Of a DNA stretch of 41,341 nucleotides, positions 1-6,791 are shown piece after piece. The position numbers were made by a program, and so were the translations under genes. The notes beneath the pieces were generated by a model. It had not been told where the DNA came from, ran no database searches, and saw only the letters and a list, made by a program, of their open reading frames with translations. Numbering within the stretch: position 1 is the stretch's first letter; the number at the start of each line of letters is the position of its first letter. Location: positions 1 through 41,341 of IMG/VR virus record IMGVR_UViG_3300010883_000097; one strand, given 5' to 3'. Source of the stretch: a virus.

Positions 1-1
1 A

Positions 2-223
2 AAATATGACCTATCCGATCCGGAGGAAAGACAAGACTTTATGAGAGCTACCAAAGCATTGGATATGGCATCATGCCTCTTTGCTATTCAGAGCCTAATG
101 AGAAGCTACCGAAAGAGAGAAGATCTTTCGGACGAAGGGCATACCGAGATTGAGAAGCTTTCCGAAGAGTTATATGATCTTTACAATGATTACAATATTG
201 ACCTCGATAACCTAATATCATGA
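2..223 (+). CDS. Hypothetical phage protein, 5' end outside window
   Basis: The frame is open to the left edge of the window and reads KYDLSDPEERQDF immediately before the first in-window Met (position 41). That upstream stretch looks like real protein, so the gene probably starts outside the window, and the apparent ribosome site GGAGG before position 41 is coding sequence (GAT CCG GAG GAA). The visible part is small, helical and acidic at the C-terminus, with no recognised domain. The phrase 'LSDPEERQDF...A' recalls a common small-protein family in phages, but this is memory of a pattern, not a search. Its TGA overlaps the ATG of the next gene (ATGA), so the two are probably translationally coupled. 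Confidence 0.6.
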   Translation, partial: KYDLSDPEERQDFMRATKALDMASCLFAIQSLMRSYRKREDLSDEGHTEIEKLSEELYDLYNDYNIDLDNLIS

Positions 224-579
224 ATCATGTAACGGTCAAGAAAGAAGGTGAAGTGTATCAGGTGCATGGCGGTGTGATACATCCTTTCACTATGGAGCTT
301 CTCGGAGCAAGATATATCATGCCTGGGTGGCACAAGCTAAGCGATCCGGAAGCTACTCCTGATCTGAAGGACATTGAGTTCCACCCCTATCAAGCTAATG
401 TGTCACACACACCTTCCAAGGCCATGGGCCATGAGGTGCACAAGGTGAAGAGCTCTACAGGTGATACCTTTTATGAGGTGAACATGAGCCCCTCCGGTTC
501 GCTGCAATGCACATGCATGGGGTATGGTTATAGGAGGAGATGTCGACACACGGCTCTAGTGGAGAGTAGGATCAAGTAG
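220..579 (+). CDS. SWIM-type zinc-finger small protein
   Basis: A 119-residue protein. The C-terminal end carries C97-T-C99 ... C108-R-H110, the CxC-x8-CxH spacing of the SWIM zinc finger, which in other proteins binds DNA or protein partners. The chain before it (residues 1-90) has no recognisable enzyme domain, so this appears to be a stand-alone finger protein. It starts inside the stop codon of the preceding gene. Its G+C is higher than the genes to the right (33 of 60 bases in 301-360 and 32 of 60 in 481-540, by my count). Function unknown; a role in transcription or host takeover is only a guess. Confidence 0.7.
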   Translation: MNHVTVKKEGEVYQVHGGVIHPFTMELLGARYIMPGWHKLSDPEATPDLKDIEFHPYQANVSHTPSKAMGHEVHKVKSSTGDTFYEVNMSPSGSLQCTCMGYGYRRRCRHTALVESRIK

Positions 580-646
580 GACGTGGTGTAGCATTCCTAT
601 AGCTCCGCAATTGAAAAATTTGGCGCATCGTTCGCTCCGCTCACCC

Positions 647-671
647 CGGGGCCGTCATTGTGAATGCCCCG
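647..671 (+). other. GC-rich hairpin in intergenic region
   Basis: CGGGGC (647-652) pairs with GCCCCG (666-671), and between them CATT pairs with AATG around a GTG loop, with CGT left as a bulge. No T-tract follows, so this is not a classical intrinsic terminator. It separates the G+C-richer left end from the promoter at 694. The rest of 580-693 holds no convincing gene. Confidence 0.4.
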
Positions 672-693
672 TGAAATAAACATTGTGGTTTAG

Positions 694-722
694 TTGCCTT
701 TCGATGCCTAAGTCCGTATATT
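694..722 (+). promoter_or_regulatory. Host-type promoter (TTG-N20-TATATT)
   Basis: TTG at 694-696 is followed after exactly 20 bases by TATATT at 717-722. The same arrangement occurs at four other places in the window. It resembles the Bacteroidota housekeeping promoter (TTG near -33, TAnnTTTG near -7). The start codon of the secreted protein at 728 follows only five bases later, so the transcript would be leaderless or nearly so. Confidence 0.6.
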
Positions 723-727
723 ATAGT

Positions 728-1099
728 ATGAAAAACATTTTAACAACCCTCCTATTATTATCCCTATTAACCACCGCTACACTAGCACAATGTAACCAAC
801 ATGTGTTTAGCTCAGTGGGTGCTACTGAATGGACAGACTTTCAGTACCAGGACTGTGATAGTACCATGCACAACTTCGTATTACCTACCGGTGGTTACAC
901 TACAATTTACTGTGCTGAGATAGGCACTGCGTTCGCTCTCAATGGCGATGGGTTTGTATATCCATTACTTACAGAACATCCTAACTATCCTTCTTGTATA
1001 CAGGCGGTGTGTCCCGGAGATTTAGATGGTGATGGTGTGGTAGCTGTCGAGGACTTATTAATACTATTATCAAGTTATGGAGTGCCATGCGTAGATTAA
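728..1099 (+). CDS. Secreted small protein with dockerin-like calcium-binding end
   Basis: I start at 728 rather than the in-frame ATG at 683, because 728 gives a clean Sec signal peptide (MKNILTTLLLLSLLTTATLAQ) and because the promoter at 694-722 lies inside the longer version. The mature part has several cysteines (C22, then pairs near the middle and end), fitting an oxidised extracytoplasmic protein. The C-terminus CPGDLDGDGVVAVEDLLILL has the DxDGDGxVxxxDLLxLL pattern of a dockerin/EF-hand calcium loop; only one copy is present, whereas true dockerins have two. The stop overlaps the next gene by 13 bases, so the two secreted proteins form an operon. Role unknown; surface modification or superinfection exclusion are possibilities, not shown. 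Confidence 0.7.
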   Translation: MKNILTTLLLLSLLTTATLAQCNQHVFSSVGATEWTDFQYQDCDSTMHNFVLPTGGYTTIYCAEIGTAFALNGDGFVYPLLTEHPNYPSCIQAVCPGDLDGDGVVAVEDLLILLSSYGVPCVD

Positions 1100-2292
1100 T
1101 TTACTTACTTGCCTTATGGGCACCAATCACATCGGCACAATGCGACGTAGCTATAAGTAGCTGGGACGCGACTACCGGTGATATTGTTATTGAAGCTATC
1201 AATAGCGAAAATTGCGGTTGTAATGAATTTACGTCTGAAGGCAATACTTGTGATAGTAGTGGTAGCCCTTATGTATCGAACAATACAACTGTTAGTCATA
1301 TAGTACTAGGGTTACATGTAGAAGGGTTAGACTATAATTGGGGATGTACAAGTGCATTTAACCACCCGGGTTGGACATTCAAAGCATTCACCCTTTTCGG
1401 TAATCAGGTACTAGAGAGTGGTGACACTTGGAGTGCTAATGTGTACGACACTTCTTTAGCAAGTGACTGTTGGGCTGAGATATTAGCTAATGACAGTCTA
1501 TGTACTGAGCTAGTTATATGGCAGATTAACTTGTCTCGAACGGCTTCTACAGAGGAAGGTGGATGGGCTGTTAATGGAGGAGGTGCATTACAGACTCAGA
1601 ACTACCCCGACGTGGACCTTGCTAATAACATAGCTGTGTACTGTGCTCCCGTTGCATGCGATACCGTGTATGTGGATGTAGAGGTGGTCGAATATATCAC
1701 AGATACTATTATAGAATATATTGATGTGCTTATCTACATCACAGATACTATTATAGAATATATTGAAGTATTAGTTTATATTACGGATACCACTTATATA
1801 GACGTAATAGACACCTTATGGTTAACTGAGTTTATTTATGACACTACATATGTAGAAACCATTGAGTATGTTTATATAACAGACACCGTAGAAGTTATAG
1901 TAGATAACAACATATACACAACGGATACAATAACTATTACAGAGTATATAACTCAATATATAGATTGTGAAACTGGTGAGCCTTGTGATGGAATCATAGG
2001 GTGTGAGGACAACTCTATCTTTGTACCAAATACCTTCACACCAAATAATGATGGCATCAATGATACCTTTTATGCAGTAACGGAAGCTGAATGTTGGTTA
2101 ACATGGAACTTACAAATCTTTAATCGTTGGGGAGGTATCGTATGGGAGACCAGTCTAGTAAATGATTTTTGGCAGGGCCAAAGCAGAAGTGGGCATTGGT
2201 TAGTACCTGATGGAGTTTATGTTTGGAAGATACGAGCTACTCAACCTGGAGGAGCAACCGAGATAACAGGAAAGGTAACTGTATTTAGGTGA
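1087..2292 (+). CDS. Secreted protein with T9SS type B (gliding motility-associated) C-terminal sorting domain
   Basis: A 401-residue protein in three parts. Residues 1-18 are a short Sec signal peptide (ending ITSAQ). Residues 19-190 form a cysteine-rich globular part without a recognised fold. Residues about 195-300 are a repetitive Thr/Ile/Tyr/Asp-rich stalk (units like YITDTIIEYIDV). Residues 313-401 match the gliding-motility-associated C-terminal domain: FTPNNDGINDTF, then QIFNRWGGIVW, then PDGVYVWKI. In Bacteroidota this domain directs proteins through the type IX secretion system. A phage gene using it would place its product on or outside the host surface. Translation is probably coupled to the upstream secreted protein (13-base overlap, GGAG before the ATG). 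What the N-terminal domain binds is unknown. Transfer from a host is likely but not shown. Confidence 0.85.
   Translation: MRRLIYLLALWAPITSAQCDVAISSWDATTGDIVIEAINSENCGCNEFTSEGNTCDSSGSPYVSNNTTVSHIVLGLHVEGLDYNWGCTSAFNHPGWTFKAFTLFGNQVLESGDTWSANVYDTSLASDCWAEILANDSLCTELVIWQINLSRTASTEEGGWAVNGGGALQTQNYPDVDLANNIAVYCAPVACDTVYVDVEVVEYITDTIIEYIDVLIYITDTIIEYIEVLVYITDTTYIDVIDTLWLTEFIYDTTYVETIEYVYITDTVEVIVDNNIYTTDTITITEYITQYIDCETGEPCDGIIGCEDNSIFVPNTFTPNNDGINDTFYAVTEAECWLTWNLQIFNRWGGIVWETSLVNDFWQGQSRSGHWLVPDGVYVWKIRATQPGGATEITGKVTVFR
1696..1766 (+). repeat. Tandem 42-bp coding repeat in stalk region
   Basis: A 29-base block (1696-1724) is repeated identically at 1738-1766, a period of 42 bases or 14 residues. 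More diverged copies of the same ITDT-EYI pattern continue to about 1960. The repeats keep frame and build the stalk between the N-terminal domain and the sorting domain. Confidence 0.8.
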
Positions 2293-2333
2293 ATCCTTGT
2301 GTGTAATTATTTTTAAAATACCCGGGTTGAAAG

Positions 2334-2362
2334 TTGGTTCCTTAAGGATTAGTCCTTATATT
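2334..2362 (+). promoter_or_regulatory. Host-type promoter (TTG-N20-TATATT)
   Basis: TTG at 2334-2336 and TATATT at 2357-2362 with a 20-base spacer; the -7 side continues GTAGTATAA. It precedes the gene at 2415 with a leader of roughly 45 bases that lacks a close Shine-Dalgarno sequence. The spacer and hexamer match the sites at 694, 3697, 5421 and 23007. Confidence 0.6.
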
Positions 2363-2414
2363 GTAGTATAAGTTTAGAAGGAAGAAATAATAACAATTAA
2401 ATAATTAACACACA

Positions 2415-2966
2415 ATGGCAAGAGCTAAAAAAACCCCACAGTACAAGTACGGAATCGAAATTACTAAACCTCACTCGAAGGAGATGTACGCTCACAATGA
2501 AGCGATATCAGACGAGATGAAATCAAATATCGCAGAGGTATGGAAGTGGTCATATGCAAAAGCAGAAGAGCAGTTTATTAATAAATCCAGTTGTGCCTTT
2601 GACCTAGATGATGATCAGGTCGGAATGGATTTCATGGATCATGAGTATGATCAAGATGATATAGATCATCAAGATTTGGCTCAGTTGTCAAGAGCAGTAA
2701 GCGTAATAGGGTATGGTAGTGGGTTCACTATTAGAGATGTTCAGGGTCACTTTGAAAGAGATCTAGAGAATGCTGTGAACTGGAGAATGCATGAGATCTA
2801 TGAAGAGCTTTGCGATCTTGGTCTAGGGCTTGTACCAGTACTTGAGCAGGGCATGGTAGGGTTTGGCACTCCTGATTATAAATACTGGCACCAAGATGCT
2901 AAGTACATTAATCGTCACGAGCACGCTACTGTTAATAAGCTGTTTAGCGAATCTACATCTAAGTAA
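2415..2966 (+). CDS. Hypothetical protein
   Basis: A 183-residue soluble acidic protein with a basic start (MARAKKTPQYKYGIEITKPH) and a very Asp-rich central stretch around residues 56-80 (for example DLDDDQ and DQDDIDHQD). I recognise no domain or catalytic motif. It is the first gene after the promoter at 2334 and is followed closely by small genes in the same direction, so it is probably expressed early with them. No strong Shine-Dalgarno sequence precedes the ATG; the A-rich AACACACA lies there instead. The acidic stretch could contact a basic partner or mimic DNA charge, which is speculative. Confidence 0.75.
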   Translation: MARAKKTPQYKYGIEITKPHSKEMYAHNEAISDEMKSNIAEVWKWSYAKAEEQFINKSSCAFDLDDDQVGMDFMDHEYDQDDIDHQDLAQLSRAVSVIGYGSGFTIRDVQGHFERDLENAVNWRMHEIYEELCDLGLGLVPVLEQGMVGFGTPDYKYWHQDAKYINRHEHATVNKLFSESTSK

Positions 2967-2967
2967 T

Positions 2968-3072
2968 ATGAAGTATTATAACAGCGATACTGTATACGGT
3001 ACAGAGGGTTGCAGCACTGTATCCCCTGTTGTCCGCGATGATCAGGCAGTAGGCAATATAACTGCTAAGTAA
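2968..3072 (+). CDS. Possible 34-residue small protein
   Basis: An ATG one base after the preceding stop opens a 34-codon frame (MKYYNSDTVYGTEGCSTV...). The spacing of one base before it and seven bases after it fits the compact gene packing here, and otherwise this would be a gap of more than 100 bases. There is no ribosome site and no recognisable domain, so it may be only spacer sequence. Confidence 0.35.
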   Translation: MKYYNSDTVYGTEGCSTVSPVVRDDQAVGNITAK

Positions 3073-3079
3073 TCACACT

Positions 3080-3313
3080 ATGTACATTAACGGTCGTAAG
3101 ATAACGCTAGAAGATTTAGAGCAGTTAACGGAAAACTTAATTAGCTCACTTATAGATGATCTGTATATAAACATCCTGAGGGATGGTATAGAGGATCATG
3201 TACCAGGTGTTAAAAAGAAGCAGCGTTCTATCCTTAACAAAATGATAGAGCACTACGTGGAACGAGAGGAGTATGAGAAGTGTGCTACTCTCCGTGATAT
3301 GATTAATTTTTAA
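3080..3313 (+). CDS. Small protein with UVR-like helical motif
   Basis: A 77-residue protein. Residues about 51-76 (LNKMIEHYVEREEYEKCATL) have the pattern of the UVR motif, L..M..YveREeYEkCa.LRDmI, known from UvrB, UvrC and Clp proteins as a helical-hairpin interaction module. The N-terminal half is acidic and helical. No nuclease or ATPase part is present, so if the match is real this would be a free-standing adaptor. It sits in a run of small unknown genes and has no clear ribosome site. Confidence 0.65.
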   Translation: MYINGRKITLEDLEQLTENLISSLIDDLYINILRDGIEDHVPGVKKKQRSILNKMIEHYVEREEYEKCATLRDMINF

Positions 3314-3357
3314 AAACACTTATAACTAATAGCTTGCAGCTTAACTGCTAAATTCAA

Positions 3358-3690
3358 ATGGCTTACAATAGGAAGCAAAAGTACTCCTTTAGACCGGAGA
3401 TTAAAAAAACAATTCATAACCAGCACAAGCCGTTCAACCCGGGTCGTCATGGTAAGGTATGGGGCTCAATTAGGTTTGAGCATGATTGGGGGAGGCGCCC
3501 AGATGGGGATGCCACGTCACCAGTAATAGGTAAAATCTTTATCGGTGACAAGTATCACGAACTAACCTTTTCAGAAGCTAGTATGCTCAGGGATACCCTG
3601 AAGGATGCGCAGCATGCTCATAAGGTGGGAGTGAGGTTAGGTAGATCTAATCAACATGCGGGAATTAAAGATTCTGCAAAATACTTGTAA
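3358..3690 (+). CDS. Hypothetical protein
   Basis: A 110-residue basic protein. The N-terminal 35 residues are rich in Lys, Arg and His. A central part follows (GSIRFEHDWGRRPDGD), then a segment reading KIFIGDKYHELTFSEASMLRD, which looks like a short beta pair and helix. I do not recognise the family. It is preceded by a 44-base gap without an obvious promoter, so it is probably read from the promoter at 2334. A nucleic-acid contact is plausible from the charge but unsupported. Confidence 0.7.
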   Translation: MAYNRKQKYSFRPEIKKTIHNQHKPFNPGRHGKVWGSIRFEHDWGRRPDGDATSPVIGKIFIGDKYHELTFSEASMLRDTLKDAQHAHKVGVRLGRSNQHAGIKDSAKYL

Positions 3691-3696
3691 AGAAAG

Positions 3697-3725
3697 TTGC
3701 CTTTTCGCATAATCTATATTATATT
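3697..3725 (+). promoter_or_regulatory. Host-type promoter with long AT-rich leader
   Basis: TTG at 3697-3699, a 20-base spacer, then TATATT at 3720-3725. The next start codon is at 3824, leaving about 95 bases of almost pure A/T. That leader contains an inverted repeat (TTATTA 3779-3784 with TAATAA 3790-3795). I see no gene in 3691-3823. Confidence 0.55.
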
Positions 3726-3823
3726 ATAGATATTATAGAATATTAGTATTAATTTAATAAAAATAAATATAAAGAGAATTATTAATTAGTAATAAATAAT
3801 ATAGTAGATTATTTAGGGATACT

Positions 3824-4216
3824 ATGGATAAAGACAAACATAAATATATGTCAGATAAATTATTAAAACAGCAAGAGCAAGCTGAAGCATTACGTGAACT
3901 TGGTGAACGTAATCCAGATGCTGCAAGTGCTATAGATAACATACTCGCTGCATTTGCACCAGTAGACAATCTAGATAAGATACATGGATATATACAGAAG
4001 TTTGAATCTGTAGTATCCCTTATAAAGGGAAACATTATCAACAGTAAAGAGTATAACAACTTTTCAGAGGCTGAGTATACAACTGATAAGAAGACGATAT
4101 TTAACATTAAGCATAAAGTACTCTTACTTAATCAGATCGATACCCATGATATGAACCGCGTGAATAAGATTTACAAGAAACATGTTAATATTCAGAGGAT
4201 TTTAAAGGGTACATAG
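3824..4216 (+). CDS. Hypothetical protein
   Basis: A 130-residue, mostly helical, highly charged protein (MDKDKHKYMSDKLLKQQEQ start; Lys-rich C-terminus). No cysteine, membrane segment or known motif is visible. It is the first gene after the AT-rich leader that follows the promoter at 3697. Predicted helices with heptad-like Leu/Ile spacing in residues 10-60 suggest an oligomerising or adaptor protein, but function cannot be assigned. Confidence 0.7.
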   Translation: MDKDKHKYMSDKLLKQQEQAEALRELGERNPDAASAIDNILAAFAPVDNLDKIHGYIQKFESVVSLIKGNIINSKEYNNFSEAEYTTDKKTIFNIKHKVLLLNQIDTHDMNRVNKIYKKHVNIQRILKGT

Positions 4217-4225
4217 ATATTTATA
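4217..4225 (+). promoter_or_regulatory. ATATTTATA motif (putative phage-specific promoter)
   Basis: ATATTTATA lies between the stop of the preceding gene and the ATG at 4252 (26 bases downstream). This copy is followed by AAT, so the overlapping TATAAATG also comes within one base of the T4 late consensus on the + strand. It is one of eight intergenic sites of this type in the window. Confidence 0.4.
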
Positions 4226-4251
4226 AATGACTATCAATACATAAGCATAAC

Positions 4252-4902
4252 ATGGAGCATAAAGTGAAGGATGATAAGGACATATATAAGCTAGGAGTTG
4301 ATGACATACTCTCCGGTGATTCAAACATTAAATTGTTTGTATATACAGAAGAAGAGTATAGAGATTTTAGTAATGGGTTCGACGCGTCGTCCGTAAAGAG
4401 CATGTTAGATAGTGTATCTATGGCTCTCAAGATTCAACAACCAGAACAGTCTACTGTTGACTTTCTAACAAATTATATTAACACATTAAGCAGTAGTGAA
4501 TTACAGCGATTTGACGACATGGTTAAGACGTTTACAGATACTGATCCTAATATGTTATGGGATATGTTACACCTGGAAGATAAGGAGATGTATGGAACTC
4601 CTACTAAGTTCTACGAATGGCTATCCACATTATCAGATGACATTATAGACATGTATATATATAAAGCAGCTGACGGACGTAGGTTACATCCATCTAGCAT
4701 GTACAAGAACGAGCCAGCTACAACAGTAGAGATATTGGATGGATACATAGCGATCAGCTCTTCTAATCTACAGGCGCTAAATAAGTTTAAAGATAGGGTG
4801 CTTATGTCAAACAAGTGTTCTTATGAGCATCGTATTAAAACACATGATGGAATAGAGATACACAGCTACGTATTTAATATGAACGGCAATGGTACCAGTT
4901 AG
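4252..4902 (+). CDS. Hypothetical protein
   Basis: A 216-residue acidic protein without cysteine clusters or membrane segments. Segments such as DFLTNYINTLSSSELQRFDDM (near residues 80-100) look helical, and the last 50 residues look like a small beta-rich domain. I recognise no family. No Shine-Dalgarno sequence is seen before the ATG. It lies between two ATATTTATA motifs. Confidence 0.7.
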   Translation: MEHKVKDDKDIYKLGVDDILSGDSNIKLFVYTEEEYRDFSNGFDASSVKSMLDSVSMALKIQQPEQSTVDFLTNYINTLSSSELQRFDDMVKTFTDTDPNMLWDMLHLEDKEMYGTPTKFYEWLSTLSDDIIDMYIYKAADGRRLHPSSMYKNEPATTVEILDGYIAISSSNLQALNKFKDRVLMSNKCSYEHRIKTHDGIEIHSYVFNMNGNGTS

Positions 4903-4935
4903 ATAAAACATAGGTATTTTATTTTTAATATATAT

Positions 4936-4944
4936 ATATTTATA
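4936..4944 (+). promoter_or_regulatory. ATATTTATA motif overlapping a start codon
   Basis: Within a TA-repeat, ATATTTATA ends on the A of the ATG at 4944. If it acts as a -10 element, transcription would start inside the next gene, so it may serve only as an AT-rich translation-start context, or the real start lies further in. It is the weakest member of the set. Confidence 0.25.
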
Positions 4945-5420
4945 TGAAAGCAAAGAAAGACAAGGTAAGTTATTACACTGAAGTTAAAAACGGTGAGTTA
5001 TATATGGAATGTAGAGAATGCGGATCGATGCAACCTATAGGCCCGGACGTGTATGCATGTACATGTCACATATGTGTATCAGAGCAATTCCAGCAAGAGT
5101 TTCCATTTGAAGCAAACACAGGATATAAACCTTCCGGTAAGCCTAGAGGTTGGGCATTTATGAAAGAGTATGTTGATAAGGACGGTAACGTATATCACAG
5201 AGGTAAAGAACAGCCCGGGTTGAAAGGTACTATGAAACCTTCTATTATTAAACCTAAGGTTAGTAAGCCGAAGTTATCAAAGCAGCAAAAGCAACAGATT
5301 AAAATGGATGCCTTCGCTGAGATTGGTAAGCTGAAAAAAAAGCTTAAGGCTGCTAGGTTTAAAAAAGACATCAAGCAAATCAACTCAGATATTAAGCGAC
5401 AGCAGAAACTCATTAAATAG
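4944..5420 (+). CDS. Zinc-ribbon-like protein with basic tail
   Basis: A 158-residue protein. C23-x2-C26 and C41-x2-C44 (with C39 beside them) form a likely zinc ribbon near the N-terminus. Next comes the stretch KPRGWAFMKEYVDKDGNVYH, which resembles a conserved segment I associate with hypothetical proteins of marine T4-like phages. The last 60 residues are extremely Lys-rich and probably helical. The layout suggests a nucleic-acid-binding protein. No catalytic motif is visible and the exact role is unknown. The ATG is preceded only by a TA-rich tract without a ribosome site. Confidence 0.7.
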   Translation: MKAKKDKVSYYTEVKNGELYMECRECGSMQPIGPDVYACTCHICVSEQFQQEFPFEANTGYKPSGKPRGWAFMKEYVDKDGNVYHRGKEQPGLKGTMKPSIIKPKVSKPKLSKQQKQQIKMDAFAEIGKLKKKLKAARFKKDIKQINSDIKRQQKLIK

Positions 5421-5449
5421 TTGGATTATCATTTTTATGTTCTTATATT
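5421..5449 (+). promoter_or_regulatory. Host-type promoter (TTG-N20-TATATT)
   Basis: TTG at 5421-5423 directly follows the stop of the upstream gene; TATATT is at 5444-5449 after a 20-base spacer and is followed by GTATTATAAC. The leader to the ATG at 5479 is short and carries AGGA eight bases before the start. It probably drives the HD hydrolase and late sigma gene downstream. Confidence 0.6.
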
Positions 5450-5478
5450 GTATTATAACAAGCAGTAGGATACAATAG

Positions 5479-5727
5479 ATGACCCATAAAGAGAGATTAT
5501 TTAAAGCACTTAAAAGTGAGTGTGAAGCAGAAATTAACGAAGCACTATTAACAATGGATATGTGTTTTACAAAAGCAACAGCAATCGGTGAACATACAGC
5601 TGGACACTTCTTACAGGAAGCTATGAAAGCATTAGAGAAGTTAACCGACGGTAGAGATAAATTAGATACACTTGAACAATACTATGCCGCGTCATCAATA
5701 TTTAACAAGAAACAAATACTCGGATAA
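5479..5727 (+). CDS. Small helical phage protein, unknown
   Basis: An 82-residue all-helical acidic protein (for example EINEALLTMDMCFTKATAIGEHT). The pattern recalls a small conserved family of T4-like marine phages with a TMDmCF...aigeHt core, but I cannot name a function. It is first in the operon 5479-7548 ending with the late sigma gene, with AGGA as ribosome site. Confidence 0.7.
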   Translation: MTHKERLFKALKSECEAEINEALLTMDMCFTKATAIGEHTAGHFLQEAMKALEKLTDGRDKLDTLEQYYAASSIFNKKQILG

Positions 5728-5739
5728 AAGAGATAGCAT

Positions 5740-6504
5740 ATGCATTTAGATGAACAACAAGTAGCTGCCAATTGGCAAGCATTAATTAATATTATCGATA
5801 CAGAATTCGATGGTGAGCGTAAAGCCAAACTAACAGAACTATACACCTTCTTCCAGGATAGGATGATGGTAATGCCTGCATCCAGTTTCGAACATTATCA
5901 CAACTGCTTCGCAGGAGGGTATGTTGATCACATACTACGTGTTGTTAATATAGCGAGCGCGAATTACGAGATGTGGAAGACAATGGGATCAGAGTGTACA
6001 GGGTACAGCAAAGAAGAGTTAATATTCGCTGCACTTAACCACGACTTAGGTAAGGTTGGTACACGTGAGTTTGAAATGTACAAACCTAACCCGTCAGAGT
6101 GGCACAGAAAGAATCAAGGTAAGATATATGAGATTAATCCTGACATACCATTTATGTCTGTACCGGATAGATCTTTATTACTACTTCAAGAGTTTGGTGT
6201 CACTTACACTCAGAATGAAATGATGGGTATTAAACTACATGACGGATTATATGACGAATCAAACAAGCCGTACTTTATAGCGTTTAGACCGGAGTCTAGA
6301 ATGAGAGTTAATCTACCTATTGTTTTGCACCACGCTGACCACATGGCATCTCAAATAGAGTACGAGCAATGGAAAGGTAGTTCAAGTACATCCATCGCGG
6401 AATCTAAAAAGGTTGCTCGTAAGGCTTACAATAGTAAGACCATAAGTGGTGCAAACGACTCTGCAAAGGATTTATTTAAAGACCTGTTCGGGGATAAAAA
6501 ATAA
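5740..6504 (+). CDS. HD-domain metal-dependent phosphohydrolase
   Basis: A 254-residue protein with the HD-domain metal ligands in order: H64 (GGYVDH), H101-D102 (LNHDLGK), H167 (KLHDG), and H198 with D200 (LHHADH). Such domains hydrolyse phosphate esters, often nucleotides or signalling nucleotides; the substrate cannot be read from the sequence. HD proteins of this kind are common near sigma and replication genes in T4-like phages, where nucleotide metabolism is a reasonable but unproven role. The C-terminal 45 residues are basic and probably disordered. The stop overlaps the next start (TAATG). Confidence 0.85.
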   Translation: MHLDEQQVAANWQALINIIDTEFDGERKAKLTELYTFFQDRMMVMPASSFEHYHNCFAGGYVDHILRVVNIASANYEMWKTMGSECTGYSKEELIFAALNHDLGKVGTREFEMYKPNPSEWHRKNQGKIYEINPDIPFMSVPDRSLLLLQEFGVTYTQNEMMGIKLHDGLYDESNKPYFIAFRPESRMRVNLPIVLHHADHMASQIEYEQWKGSSSTSIAESKKVARKAYNSKTISGANDSAKDLFKDLFGDKK

Positions 6505-6791
6505 TGGAGTGGGTGTTGGGAGTAGTTACAGTCGCTTTAATTGTATGCATATATGCCTCTGTTAATCTGTTGCGTAAGATCGAGCGAGTAGATGAAGAAC
6601 TAACAGACGTATCATTAACGTTAGCAGATGTGTTAGTCAGTATAGAGCAAGCATATGTAAATATGCAAACCATAGATAGCAGAGGGCTATTCGAATCAGA
6701 AGATGAAACGGGTGCAGTGTTTAAAGATTTAAAACAAGAAATAGATATGCTACGCAGTAAGTATATAAAAGAGTCACCAGATGCAAAGTAG
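6504..6791 (+). CDS. Single-pass membrane protein of the late-sigma operon
   Basis: A 95-residue protein. Residues 4-23 form one hydrophobic helix (VLGVVTVALIVCIYASVNLL), followed by an acidic coiled region (residues 25-90). The stretch IDSRGLFESEDETGAVF resembles a conserved segment of small membrane proteins next to gp55 in marine T4-like phages, from memory only. It overlaps the HD gene by one base and the sigma gene by 11 bases, so it is translationally coupled to both. Function unknown. Confidence 0.75.
   Translation: MEWVLGVVTVALIVCIYASVNLLRKIERVDEELTDVSLTLADVLVSIEQAYVNMQTIDSRGLFESEDETGAVFKDLKQEIDMLRSKYIKESPDAK

Noticed and set aside
683-727. Longer N-terminus (start at 683) for the first secreted protein
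   Set aside because: It would put the promoter inside the gene and bury the signal peptide behind 15 unrelated residues; 728 fits better.
2863-2967. Longer frame running into the 34-residue ORF from 2863
   Set aside because: It overlaps the well-supported gene 2415-2966 in another frame; only the part after the stop is plausible.
3726-3823. AT-rich leader as a replication origin
   Set aside because: Only A/T richness and one weak inverted repeat are visible; no iterons or initiator gene nearby, so it is described as a leader only.
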